Below, in pieces: positions 1 through 9,112 of a stretch of 64,000 nt of DNA; within the stretch, counting starts at the first letter, position 1; every line of letters starts with the position of its first letter. The stretch is from MED-G105 sp039819085 (GTDB lineage Bacteria; Pseudomonadota; Alphaproteobacteria; Caulobacterales; Parvularculaceae), in NCBI GenBank assembly GCA_039819085.1, contig JBCBSQ010000012.1:27903-91902 (forward strand), written 5' to 3'. Below the pieces are notes generated by a model. It was not told the origin of the DNA. It was given only the letters and a program-made list of their open reading frames with translations, and ran no database searches. A program made the position numbers and the translations under genes.

Positions 1-87
1 GTGATCGAGAGCTGGCTCAATCGCTGGTGGACCGATCGCCTCGCCGGCGTCTTTCGCTATCCAGGGAGCGCGCCATGGCGCAGTTAG
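1..87 (+). CDS. C-terminal end of GTA NlpC/P60-type peptidase (partial)
   Basis: An open frame enters from the left edge and ends at TAG 85-87, giving 28 residues rich in Trp and Arg (ESWLNRWWTDRLAGVFRYPG). This resembles the C-terminal tail of the phage-type cell-wall peptidase (RcGTA gp14, NlpC/P60) that normally lies directly before the GTA host-specificity gene. It overlaps the start of that next gene by 13 bases, as expected for coupled late genes of a GTA tail cluster. The peptidase domain itself lies outside the window, so the call rests on the tail sequence and the neighbour. Confidence 0.55.
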   Translation: MIESWLNRWWTDRLAGVFRYPGSAPWRS

Positions 88-3000
88 TTCTCACCGCCGC
101 GTCGGGCCTTGTCGGCGCAGTCGGAAAAATCGGCGTCGGATCAATCATCGCCCGCACCGCGGCCGCCACCGCCGCCGGCTTCGCCGCGCAGGGGCTGACG
201 AACGCGATCCTCGGGCCAACGAGACGTGAGGCGGAAGGTCCGCGGCTCGAGACATTCTCGGTGCAGGCGTCGACGGAGGGCGCGGGGATCCTGCGGGTGT
301 GGGGCCGCGCGCGTGTTGCGGGCCAGATCATCTGGGCGGCGCGGTTTAAGGAGACAAGCGAAACCACGACCGAGACGTCCGGCGGCAAGGGCGGGCCGTC
401 TGTGGAAACGACGGTCACGGAGTACGCCTATTCGATCTCTTTTGCGGTGGGGCTTTGCGAAGGTCCGATCGACCGCGTCGGCCGGGTCTGGGCGGACGGG
501 CGCCCGCTTGATCTGTCGAAGATCAACGCCCGCATCTACTACGGCACGGAGGATCAGGGGCCGGACGATCTGATCCTGGCGGTGGAGGGGGCGGCGCCCG
601 CGTTTCGCGGTCTCGCCTATGTGGTGTTTGAGGACCTGCCGCTCGCTGATTTCGGCAACCGCATTCCGCAGCTATCGTTTGAAGTTGAGCGGTCGCTGAC
701 CTCCGAAGATCCGGGCGCGCTTGAAAACGCGCTGACGGCGGTGACTGTCATTCCGTCGTCTGGCGAGTTCGTTTACGGAACGACGCCTGTCCGTCGGAGC
801 GAGGGTGAGGGCGTATCCGTCTCCGAAAACAAGCGCGCGGGCGGCGGCGGGACGGACTTTTCAATCGCGCTCGACAGCCTTCAGGCGCTCGCAGGAAATG
901 TGCGTTCCGCGGCGCTGGTCGTATCGTGGTTCGGCGATGATCTGCGGGCGGGGTCATGTCGCCTGCGACCGGGCGTTGAAACGCCCGTGAAGACGACCGA
1001 GCCCTATGAATGGTCCGTAGGCGGCGTGGCCCGCGAGGCGGCTTTCCTCGTCTCGCAGGACGACGGCGCCGCGGTCTATGGCGGCACGCCTTCCGACCGC
1101 TCCGTTCTCGAGGCGATCGCCGACATGAACGCCCGTGGACTGGACGTTCTCTTCCATCCATTCATCCTGATGGACGTGCCGCCCGGAAACGGCTTGCCTG
1201 ACCCTTATGGCGGCGCGGAGCAGTCGGCGTTCCCCTGGCGCGGCCGGATCGTCAGCCCGTCGGACGGGGCGGCGGGAGCGGGCGCGGACATCGCCGCGTT
1301 CTTCGGCGCCGCGACCGCCGGCGACTTTTCGATCGCCGGCGACGCCGTATCCTATGCGGGGCCGGATGAATGGTCCTTCCGGCGATTTGTCCTGCACTAC
1401 GCGCATTTGTGCGCGCTCGCAGGCGGCGTCGAGGCGTTCATTCTGGGCTCGGAGCTTCGTGGTCTGACGACGACGCGGGACGCCGCCGGGGCGTATCCGG
1501 CCGTCGACGCGATGAAGAGTCTCGCCGCTGAGGTTCGCGCCGTTCTCGGCCCCGTCGTCAAGATCTCGTATGGCGCGGACTGGTCGGAGTATTTCGGCCA
1601 TCAGCCGACTGACGGCTCCGGCGATGTTTCCTTTCACCTGGATCCTCTATGGAGCGACCCGGCGATCGACTTTATCGGCGTCGACAACTATTTGCCGCTT
1701 GCGGACTGGCGTGACGAGGCGGACCATCTGGACGCCCTCGCCGGCGCGAAAAGCCAGTATGATCTCGACTATCTGAAAGCCGCCATCCGGAGCGGCGAGC
1801 GCTATGACTGGTACTATGCGAGTGACGCCGACCGAGCGGCGCAAATCCGGTCGCCGATCATGGATGGAGCTTATGGCGAGGATTGGGTCTTTCGCCCGAA
1901 AGACCTCTGGGGGTGGTGGGAGAACCCGCACCATAATCGACCGGGCGGGGTCCGATCGCCGACGCCGACGTCCTGGGTCCCGCGCTCAAAGCCTTTCCGC
2001 TTCACTGAGTTAGGATGCTCGGCGATCGACAAGGGCGCGAACCAGCCGAACGTCTTTGTCGATCCGAAAAGCTCCGAGAGCGCAACGCCTCATTTTTCGA
2101 CCGGCGCGCGCGATGATCTCGCCCAGCGGCGCTTCCTTGAAGCCCACCTCGATTTCTGGCGAGACCCGGCGCAAAACCCAACGTCCCCGGACTATGGCGG
2201 GCCGATGGTGGCGGCTGACCGGCTTTATGTCTACGCGATTGACGCCCGGCCGTTTCCATTCTTCCCGGCGCTTTCCGACGTCTGGGGAGATGCGGCCAAC
2301 TGGTCGTTGGGGCATTGGCTGAATGGGCGCCTCGGCCGCGCGCCGCTCGATCTTCTTATCGGCGCGCTGTCTCGTGAGGCCGGGCCTGTCGCGGTCGACA
2401 CATCCGGGCTGCAGGGGGTGCTGACCGGCTATGTCCTCGATCGACCGATGAGCCCGCGAGCGAGCATTGAGCCGCTTGCGCAAGTTTATCAGTTCGACAT
2501 GGTCGACGCGGGCGGCGCGCTCCGGTTCCAGCCCTGGGCGCAAAGCGCTGTTTCCATGCTGACAGTCAATGACCTTGTGGCGCACAATAGCGACGCGACT
2601 CTGTCCGCGAGCGTTGAGCAATTGGGCGAGGCGCCGTCCGTTTTGCGGCTCGGGTTCATCGACGAGGGCGCGGACTATCAGTCGGCCGTGGTGGAGGCGA
2701 GCGAGCCCGGGCGAATCGACGATCGCGTCGCTGCGCTTGAACTTCCGCTTGTCGTCGACGCTGGCGAAGCGTCCGCGCGCGCGCGGGCGTTGCTCGCGGA
2801 CGCGCATGTCGCCAGGGAGAGCGCGCGCTTTCGTCTGCCGCTTTCAAGGCTCGCCATGCAACCCGGCGACGCCGTCGATCTGGAGGCCGCCGGCGTTTCG
2901 AGGCGCTACCGGATTGTCGAGGTCGCCGACGGCGTTGACCGGCGCATTGAAGCGGTCCGGGTGACGAAAGCCGCTTTCGATGCGCCTGTGGAGACGGTCG

Positions 3001-3995
3001 CGCCGGCTGCGCCCGCCGCCCCGCCCGTGTTCGGCCCGCCTTTATTCGCCGTTTTCGACGCGCCGCTTCTGAGGGAGGAGGACGACGCTCGCGCGGTGCG
3101 CATCGCCGCCTTCGCCTCCCCCTGGCCTGGCCGGGTCTCATTCTTCCGGCGTCGGTCCGGCGCGGACGGCTACGGCGCGCTCTCGGGCGCAGTTGACGCG
3201 CGCGCGACGATCGGCGTTCTCGATGCGGCGCTTGATCCTTTGCCGGCAGGCGCGAGCGGGCGCTTTCGAGACCAGACAATGCGCGTGCGGCTCTCAAACG
3301 GCGCTTTCTCGTCGGTTTCAGACAGCGCGCTCCTCGCCGGCGCGAACGGGCTTTTCATTGAAGCGGATCCGGCGAGCGGCGGCGTTGAAGTCGTCCAGTT
3401 TCGGGACGCGGTCCTTGGGCCCGACGGAGTTTGGACCCTGTCGCGGCTTTTGCGCGGGCAGGCGGGGACCGAGGATCTTGCCGTGCTCGGCGCGCCAGCC
3501 GGCGCCCGGGTGGCGTTGATTGATCAGGCGATTGGCTTCGCCGCCCTGCCGGCTGACGAACACGGACTCGTTCACGTCTGGCGGGCGGGACCCGCGAACG
3601 AGCCGCCGGCGACGAGCGACGCTTACGCCGAGCGCGAGACCCGACCGGCCTCGCGGGCGCTTTCCCCGCTCTCGCCAGTTCATTTGAAGGTCGAAAGAAC
3701 CGTTGACGGCTGGCGGCTAAACTGGATCCGGCGCACGCGAATCGGCGGCGACGCGTGGGAGCGGGACGATGCGCCGCTAGGCGAAGCATTTGAGCGTTAT
3801 CGCGTCGAAATCGTTAACGGCGTCTCGGTTGTGCGATCTGACGAGATCGCCTTTTCCGAGTATTTCTATTCGGCCGTTGACGCGCAATCCGACTTCGGCG
3901 GCGGGGGCCCGTCGGCCCCGTTCCTCGCGCGCGTCGCGCAGATTTCCGACTTTGCGGGGCCGGGCGTGTTCGCATCGGCCATCATATCGCTCTGA
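75..3995 (+). CDS. Gene transfer agent host-specificity / tail tip protein (RcGTA gp15-like)
   Basis: This is a 1306-residue protein with the architecture of the last RcGTA structural gene, the baseplate hub/host-specificity megatron. It has a hydrophobic Ala/Gly-rich N-terminus (about residues 1-50) and a glycosidase-like TIM-barrel section at about 340-660 (LFHPFILMDVPP, HLCALAGGVEAFILGSELRG, DFIGVDNYLPLADW). A phage-tail hub region follows at about 700-960, then a C-terminal part with LLRGQAGTE, typical of the family. ATG 75 is preferred over GTG 27: it follows AGGGAG and starts MAQLVLTAASGL. GTA particles package host DNA, and this protein would sit at the tail tip. The frame is intact, suggesting the cluster is under selection. 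Only the 3' end of the cluster is in the window. Confidence 0.9.
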   Translation: MAQLVLTAASGLVGAVGKIGVGSIIARTAAATAAGFAAQGLTNAILGPTRREAEGPRLETFSVQASTEGAGILRVWGRARVAGQIIWAARFKETSETTTETSGGKGGPSVETTVTEYAYSISFAVGLCEGPIDRVGRVWADGRPLDLSKINARIYYGTEDQGPDDLILAVEGAAPAFRGLAYVVFEDLPLADFGNRIPQLSFEVERSLTSEDPGALENALTAVTVIPSSGEFVYGTTPVRRSEGEGVSVSENKRAGGGGTDFSIALDSLQALAGNVRSAALVVSWFGDDLRAGSCRLRPGVETPVKTTEPYEWSVGGVAREAAFLVSQDDGAAVYGGTPSDRSVLEAIADMNARGLDVLFHPFILMDVPPGNGLPDPYGGAEQSAFPWRGRIVSPSDGAAGAGADIAAFFGAATAGDFSIAGDAVSYAGPDEWSFRRFVLHYAHLCALAGGVEAFILGSELRGLTTTRDAAGAYPAVDAMKSLAAEVRAVLGPVVKISYGADWSEYFGHQPTDGSGDVSFHLDPLWSDPAIDFIGVDNYLPLADWRDEADHLDALAGAKSQYDLDYLKAAIRSGERYDWYYASDADRAAQIRSPIMDGAYGEDWVFRPKDLWGWWENPHHNRPGGVRSPTPTSWVPRSKPFRFTELGCSAIDKGANQPNVFVDPKSSESATPHFSTGARDDLAQRRFLEAHLDFWRDPAQNPTSPDYGGPMVAADRLYVYAIDARPFPFFPALSDVWGDAANWSLGHWLNGRLGRAPLDLLIGALSREAGPVAVDTSGLQGVLTGYVLDRPMSPRASIEPLAQVYQFDMVDAGGALRFQPWAQSAVSMLTVNDLVAHNSDATLSASVEQLGEAPSVLRLGFIDEGADYQSAVVEASEPGRIDDRVAALELPLVVDAGEASARARALLADAHVARESARFRLPLSRLAMQPGDAVDLEAAGVSRRYRIVEVADGVDRRIEAVRVTKAAFDAPVETVAPAAPAAPPVFGPPLFAVFDAPLLREEDDARAVRIAAFASPWPGRVSFFRRRSGADGYGALSGAVDARATIGVLDAALDPLPAGASGRFRDQTMRVRLSNGAFSSVSDSALLAGANGLFIEADPASGGVEVVQFRDAVLGPDGVWTLSRLLRGQAGTEDLAVLGAPAGARVALIDQAIGFAALPADEHGLVHVWRAGPANEPPATSDAYAERETRPASRALSPLSPVHLKVERTVDGWRLNWIRRTRIGGDAWERDDAPLGEAFERYRVEIVNGVSVVRSDEIAFSEYFYSAVDAQSDFGGGGPSAPFLARVAQISDFAGPGVFASAIISL

Positions 3996-4102
3996 TTGAG
4001 CGGCTGTCGACAAGATTAACGCTGCGTCAAGGCCAAGATCCTAAAAACGGAAGACGGCGAGCAGCGGTTCGCCGCGCAGGATGGAACGGTTGCGACGCGG
4101 GC

Positions 4103-6100
4103 ATGGAACGGTCGGACGACAACGTTATCGCGTATCGCGACACCGGCGAGGCCGTCTCCAAGGAGTTTCCGCTTCGGATCGGCGTCACGGGCGTCATCGC
4201 GATTGTCGCCGCGCAGGTCCTAGGCGCCGGCGCGGCGCTTGCCTGGTGGCTGTCGATGGCCACGCTCTTGGCCGCCGAAGCGATTGCGTACCGCGCCTAT
4301 TTCAACGTTGAGCGGAACGAGATCTCTGCATCGGTGCGGGCCGCCTTTTCAATCCTGAGCGCGTTCTCGTCGATCGCTTTCACGCTGCCCGCCTGGGCGC
4401 TGGCGCTGGAGGGCTCGCCCTGGGCGACTTATGCCGCGGCGGCGTTGATGGCGGGCACGCTTATCCACCTGACGGTCCACAATGCCGCGTCGCGTTTGAT
4501 CTACGCGATCGCCGCCTGCCCGATGGCGGTCACGTTTCTCGCCACAGGCGTGATTTTGTCGTCACGGGAAGAGACGGCGATGCCAATTGTCGCCGCGACG
4601 GCGTTCGTCGGCACTCTGATCGCCGCTTACTTTGCGCGTACGGACTATGTTAAACGCCTTCGCGAGGCGACGGCGCACGCCCAGGCGCAACAGGAGGCCG
4701 CCGAGGAGGCGTCAGTCGCGAAATCGCGGTTCCTCGCAAAGATGAGCCACGAACTGCGCACGCCCCTGAACGGCATTATCGGCATGGCCGAAGTGTTGCG
4801 CGAGAGTGATCTCAATTACGATCAGCGCGAAAAGCTCGATATCGTGCTGAAGTCGAGCGATACGTTGCTCTGGCTACTGAATGACATCCTCGACCACGCC
4901 AAGATCGAAGCTGACCATCTGGAGCTCGAACTGGCGGACGAGGACATTCGCGACGCCATCGCCCAGTCGACCACCCTTTTCCGGCCGGGCGCAATTCGAA
5001 AGCACGTCTCCCTCAACTACGACATGGACGGTGTTGAGGCGCCTTTCCTCAAGATCGACGGTCGTCGGCTTCGTCAATGCGTCAACAATCTCCTGTCGAA
5101 CGCGGTCAAATTCACCGATGAAGGCGCGATTCAGGTCCGTGTTGCGACAACAGCGCTTGATTCCGGTTCGAACGCGAGCGCGCGCGCCGACCGGGTCGCC
5201 AAGGCGCTTGCGCGCATAGAAGCGAAGCTAAAGGGCGGCGAAGGTGGGGAGGACGCGCACGCCCTCGCCGAAATCGCCGAAGCAGGCGCAGAGCCGGCGC
5301 CGCCGCAGGCCGCAAGCCGGGCGCGGGTCACCATTGATGTGAGCGACAGCGGCATCGGCATGTCGGAAGAGCAGTGCCAGCGCGTCTTCGATGCGTTTGA
5401 ACAGGCCGACAACTCCATCACCAGGCGGTTCGGCGGAACCGGTCTGGGCCTGTCGGTCAGCCGAGCGGTTGTGCGCGCCATGGGCGGCGACATCACCGTC
5501 ACCTCCCGTCCCGGCGCCGGGTCGACGTTCAGGATCGAGTTCGAAACGGAGATCGGCGAAGCGCCGTCGGCGGACGCTCTCGGCGTTGTGTCGGAGGAGG
5601 TCGTCCGGTCCGGCGGGAGCGTGCTTCTGGTCGAAGACAATCTCGTCAACCGCAAGGTCGTCTGCGCGCTCTTGGCGAAGCACAAGATGACAATCATTGA
5701 GGCGGAGAATGGCGCTATCGCGCTCGACATGATGGCTGAGCGGCGGTTCGACGTTGTTCTTATGGATATCCACATGCCGGTGATGGATGGCCTCACCGCG
5801 ACGAAGAGGATTCGCGAAGCGCCCGACGAGTGGTCGGGCACGCCAATCGTCGCCCTGACGGCGGCGGTCGCGCAAGAGGATCGAGCGGCTTGTCTCGAGG
5901 CCGGGGTTGACGGCCTGCTCGCCAAGCCGGTGCGCGCAGGCGAACTGATCGAAATGTTGGATCGATTTGTGTGGGGCGCGTCGGAGGAGATTGTCGACGC
6001 GGCGTCCCTTGGTGAGGTTGTCCTTGACGAAGACGTTGTGGACGACGGCGCTGTCGACCCGCTGGCCGATGCGTTTGCGCGCCGCAAGGGTCTGGGCTGA
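4103..6100 (+). CDS. Hybrid sensor histidine kinase with membrane sensor and receiver domain
   Basis: A 665-residue inner-membrane kinase. Residues 20-180 hold about six hydrophobic segments with no large periplasmic loop. A short coiled coil follows (residues 185-210), then a HisKA domain with phospho-acceptor His216 in SHELRTPLNG, and HATPase_c boxes CVNNLLSNAVKFTDEG, DSGIGM and GGTGLGLSVS. An Ala/Glu-rich insertion of about 50 residues lies between the N and G1 boxes. The C-terminal receiver domain has acidic VEDN, phospho-acceptor Asp555 (VLMDIHMPVMDG) and LAKPV. No Hpt domain is present, so phosphate must pass to a separate phosphotransferase. It stands alone after the GTA cluster, and its signal is unknown. 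A 7-bp hairpin follows the stop. Confidence 0.9.
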   Translation: MERSDDNVIAYRDTGEAVSKEFPLRIGVTGVIAIVAAQVLGAGAALAWWLSMATLLAAEAIAYRAYFNVERNEISASVRAAFSILSAFSSIAFTLPAWALALEGSPWATYAAAALMAGTLIHLTVHNAASRLIYAIAACPMAVTFLATGVILSSREETAMPIVAATAFVGTLIAAYFARTDYVKRLREATAHAQAQQEAAEEASVAKSRFLAKMSHELRTPLNGIIGMAEVLRESDLNYDQREKLDIVLKSSDTLLWLLNDILDHAKIEADHLELELADEDIRDAIAQSTTLFRPGAIRKHVSLNYDMDGVEAPFLKIDGRRLRQCVNNLLSNAVKFTDEGAIQVRVATTALDSGSNASARADRVAKALARIEAKLKGGEGGEDAHALAEIAEAGAEPAPPQAASRARVTIDVSDSGIGMSEEQCQRVFDAFEQADNSITRRFGGTGLGLSVSRAVVRAMGGDITVTSRPGAGSTFRIEFETEIGEAPSADALGVVSEEVVRSGGSVLLVEDNLVNRKVVCALLAKHKMTIIEAENGAIALDMMAERRFDVVLMDIHMPVMDGLTATKRIREAPDEWSGTPIVALTAAVAQEDRAACLEAGVDGLLAKPVRAGELIEMLDRFVWGASEEIVDAASLGEVVLDEDVVDDGAVDPLADAFARRKGLG

Positions 6101-6105
6101 CGGCT

Positions 6106-6123
6106 GCGACGCGTGCGCGTCGC
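6106..6123 (+). terminator. Hairpin after the hybrid kinase gene, possible terminator
   Basis: GCGACGC and GCGTCGC form a perfect 7-bp stem with a GTGC loop six bases after the stop codon. A T-containing tract (CTTTAATTTT) lies about 14 bases further on, so this is at best an imperfect intrinsic terminator. Confidence 0.35.
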
Positions 6124-6209
6124 CTGGTGGGGCTTTAATTTTGTCGACGAACGCGCATCTTATGGGTCGTTGGCCTAAAGTTGGCGTTTGAGAAACGGGG
6201 AAGGCGGCG

Positions 6210-7154
6210 TTGGCGCGCAATCCGTATACAGTATTGGGCCTGTCGCAGTCGGCGTCGGATTCTGAGATCCGCGCCGCCTTTCGGCGCTTGGCGAAAGAGC
6301 ATCACCCCGATCGAAATCCCGGCGACCGACGCGCCGAGGAAAAGTTCAAAGAGGTCTCAGCGGCGTTCGACATCCTGGGCGACGCGGAACGGCGGCGTCG
6401 TTTCGACCGCGGGGAGATCGACGCCGACGGGCGGGAGCGCGCGCGTGGCGGCTTTCGCCCTGGCGCTGGACGCGATGGCCCGTTTGGCGCCTCAGAAGGT
6501 CCTGGTGATTTCTCAGATCTCAGCGACCTCTTTGCGGATCTTTTCGGCGCGCGTTCGCGCGAAGGGGCCGCTGGCGCGCAACGCGGGGCTGGCGGTGGAT
6601 TTCGCGGCGCGCCGACCCGAGGCCGCGACCTCAGGTATCGGCTCGAAGTTGACTTCATTGAAGCGGCGCGCGGCGCGCGAAAGCGCGTCACCATGCCGGA
6701 TAACCGCAGCCTTGATCTGACCATCCCCGCCGGCGTCGATGATGGCCAGACTTTGCGTCTGAGGGGGCAAGGCGAGGCGGGACCTGGCGGGGGGCCGCAC
6801 GGCGACGTCTACGTTGAGATATCCATCCGTCCCCACCGCATTTTCGAGAGGGACGGTCTCGACATCCATCTGGAGGCGCCGGTAACGCTTAAGGAAGCGG
6901 TGCTTGGCGGCAAGATCACGGTTCCAACCGTCGATGGAGATGTCTCGGTGAGTGTGCCGCGCGGCGCGAATTCAGGCACGGTCCTGCGATTGCGCGGGCG
7001 AGGAATCGCGGCGAAAGACGCCGCGCCGGGGGATCAATTGGTGAAGCTGCGGATCGTGTTGCCGGAGGGCGGCGATCCTGAGCTTGAAGAGTTCGTCAGG
7101 CAGTGGAGCGGTGGTGAGCAGGACGCGCCGCGCAAGCATTTTGCTGGCGTCTGA
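6210..7154 (+). CDS. J-domain co-chaperone, CbpA/DnaJ class II type
   Basis: A 314-residue Hsp40. The J domain occupies residues 4-70, with HPD at 32-34 (KEHHPDRNPG) for stimulating DnaK ATPase. A Gly/Arg/Phe-rich linker follows (about 75-125), then two beta-barrel client-binding domains (DLRYRLEVDFIEAARGARKR, VTLKEAVLGGKITVPTVDG, GTVLRLRGRG). There are no CxxCxGxG zinc repeats, so it is CbpA-like rather than the house-keeping DnaJ. The start is TTG 6210, preceded by GGGGAAGG; the first ATG in frame lies far inside the protein. It is a single gene with its own upstream gap, and DnaK is not in the window. Confidence 0.9.
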   Translation: MARNPYTVLGLSQSASDSEIRAAFRRLAKEHHPDRNPGDRRAEEKFKEVSAAFDILGDAERRRRFDRGEIDADGRERARGGFRPGAGRDGPFGASEGPGDFSDLSDLFADLFGARSREGAAGAQRGAGGGFRGAPTRGRDLRYRLEVDFIEAARGARKRVTMPDNRSLDLTIPAGVDDGQTLRLRGQGEAGPGGGPHGDVYVEISIRPHRIFERDGLDIHLEAPVTLKEAVLGGKITVPTVDGDVSVSVPRGANSGTVLRLRGRGIAAKDAAPGDQLVKLRIVLPEGGDPELEEFVRQWSGGEQDAPRKHFAGV

Positions 7155-7337
7155 CAGGGGCGCCGCTTAGCATAAAGAAGCTTTGTTTCGATTGGTTCAG
7201 TCGATATCGTCAATCGCGGGAGATCGCGGCCCGATGGAGACGGACGATTTGCGGCGTTGGCCAATGCGAAAGTCCATTATGCTAGTCTAGAACGATTAGG
7301 CGTCGCCGACCGGACTGACGCCTCAGGCGGGAAATCA

Positions 7338-8912
7338 ATGGTGAGCGGCGACGCAAAACCGATTCTTGCGACGACGGACAAAGAAGCGGCGGCGACCGTG
7401 GACACGTCGCAGGACCGCATGGATTCCGTCCTTGCGCGACTGGACGGCTTTCTGGACACCGTTCCTTTGTCCGCCTCGACCAAGCTCTTTGCGGCGGTTG
7501 AGCGGCGGCCCATCGAGGCGCCAGGCGAGGCCTCGGTGGCCGATGACGCCGTGGCCGCTGCGGACGCTGATGCGCTTGACGCGCTGCCGCGCAATCGCCT
7601 TCTTGCGCTCCTGCGCCGCCGCCTTCCGTCGTCTGAGCATTTTCCAGCGCGTAAGACCGATGCGCGTCGCGCATTCTATTCGCCCTTTGACGCTTTCTTC
7701 GTGCATTCGCGCGCCGGCGCGAAACGCGTCGGTCGTATTCCCCGCACGAGCCTTGCGCCGATTTGGCGCTTCTTGACCCGACGCGACGACTGCGCCGGGA
7801 GCGCCGCGGCGGCCAGAAGTCTGGAAGAAGCCCTGGTCGCCGCGTCAGACAGCGGTGAGCGCGGACAGTCCAAGGCTGCCGCCGCGCGCGCCCTCGCCAG
7901 CGCCGACGCGGACTTGCGCCGCGCCGTTTCGGCCGATCTTGCAGGCGTTGCGCGGCGCGCCAATTCGGACCCGTCCGCACGCAATCTCTATTGCGTGTTT
8001 CTGGGCGGCAATGAAGGCGCCGACGCCGGCGCGCCGATCTTTGACGATATGATGGAGATCGCCCGCCTCCTGCCGCTGGCGTCCACCCTGACGGCGGCGC
8101 GCGCGCGTTTTCCTCTTGGTATGAAATCATTGTCGGACGCCGGAATGCGTGACGCCGAGGCGTTTTTCTTCGACGCCGTCAATGATCATCCTCAGGACGC
8201 GTCTTATATCCCGATGTTCTTCGCGGGGCGCATGGCGCAGCCCTGGTCGGCCCTACCTCTCTATTACCGGTTACGCGGCGCGCCAGCCGCGGATCCGCTG
8301 CTCGATCTTGTCTTCGATGATCTTGAGAGCATCGTCCGGAGGCTTGAGCGTGAAGTTGCGGACATGGATGGGCTTCGTGACGCGATCGCCCGATTTGAAA
8401 GGGTTGCGGCGTTTGCGGACGGCGTCGCGTCGGTTGCTGATCAAAATGGCGATGGCGCAGCCCTCGCCCGAGTCGAGGCCAGTCGCGACCTCAGCGCGAC
8501 GTCGCTTGCGCGCGCGGCCGAGCACGCAAAAGCCACGCTGCGCGCCATGATGCCTCTTAGGGGGGCGAAAGGCTCGACCATGCTTGTGGCGTTGCGGCCT
8601 GACTATGAATCGCCGCTTTGCGCCGCGCAGATCCGCGCCGCCGCTTCCGCAGCGGCTTTTCTCGCTGAAACGGAACGGCTCGCAGGAGCGCTTGCGCGAC
8701 CATGGGCCGGTGAGGGGGCGGATGACGTTACAAAGCAAATTGATCGCTACGCAAACGACCTGGTTCGTGAGATCCGCGCCGCTGAAGGGGCTGCGCGCGC
8801 CAAGGCGAAGGAGCGCATGGAGCGTTTGATGGACGCCGCTGCGCCTTTGATTGATCGTGAGGCCGGCGCGCTTCTGAAAGAGCGGGCCGCCGCAGCAGCC
8901 CTCGCCGGCTAG
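7338..8912 (+). CDS. Hypothetical Ala-rich alpha-helical protein
   Basis: A 524-residue protein that I do not recognise. ATG 7338 is preferred over TTG 7257 because GGCGGG lies ahead of it and the 7257-7337 stretch has promoter-like AT-rich sequence. There is no signal peptide, membrane segment or nucleotide-binding motif. It looks largely alpha-helical, with long Ala/Arg/Glu stretches at the C-terminus. Readable landmarks are ARRAFYSPFDAFFVH (about residue 105), NLYCVFLGGNEGADAG (about 215), DASYIPMFFAGRMAQPWSAL (about 290) and AMMPLRGAKGSTM (about 405). The even third-position GC bias and uninterrupted frame support a real cytoplasmic protein. It stands alone between the J protein and the hydrolase-OsmC gene. 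Confidence 0.7.
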   Translation: MVSGDAKPILATTDKEAAATVDTSQDRMDSVLARLDGFLDTVPLSASTKLFAAVERRPIEAPGEASVADDAVAAADADALDALPRNRLLALLRRRLPSSEHFPARKTDARRAFYSPFDAFFVHSRAGAKRVGRIPRTSLAPIWRFLTRRDDCAGSAAAARSLEEALVAASDSGERGQSKAAAARALASADADLRRAVSADLAGVARRANSDPSARNLYCVFLGGNEGADAGAPIFDDMMEIARLLPLASTLTAARARFPLGMKSLSDAGMRDAEAFFFDAVNDHPQDASYIPMFFAGRMAQPWSALPLYYRLRGAPAADPLLDLVFDDLESIVRRLEREVADMDGLRDAIARFERVAAFADGVASVADQNGDGAALARVEASRDLSATSLARAAEHAKATLRAMMPLRGAKGSTMLVALRPDYESPLCAAQIRAAASAAAFLAETERLAGALARPWAGEGADDVTKQIDRYANDLVREIRAAEGAARAKAKERMERLMDAAAPLIDREAGALLKERAAAAALAG

Positions 8913-9025
8913 GTCGCTCGCCGGTCTGGAGGGCCCAATAAAGTCTGCCTGATCGCGCGGTGGTGATGAAATGAGACCGCCGCATCGGCGCGCCAGCGCT
9001 TGCGCCTGTCTTGGGGCGTGACAAT

Positions 9026-9059
9026 CTCCAACCCGAATGGCTCCAACCCGAATGGTTGG
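9026..9059 (+). repeat. 15-bp perfect tandem duplication with hairpin in a 5' leader
   Basis: CTCCAACCCGAATGG occurs twice head to tail (9026-9040 and 9041-9055). The second copy plus the next four bases forms a 6-bp stem, CCAACC/GGTTGG (9043-9048 with 9054-9059). It sits about 55 bases before the start of the hydrolase-OsmC gene, so it would be in that gene's leader. Confidence 0.7.
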
Positions 9060-9112
9060 CGAAGGGGCGAGCGCATCTTCGGCGCAACCGTCTCCAAAGA
9101 AAGGCGAGTGCG

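Noticed and set aside
2010..2807. Long leftward open frame of 265 residues in the GTA protein gene
   Set aside because: It is antisense to a conserved gene, Arg-rich, and has no recognisable motif; a high-GC shadow.
5131..6220. Leftward open frames of about 320 residues opposite the hybrid kinase
   Set aside because: They mirror the HATPase and receiver region in other frames and have biased Ser/Arg composition.
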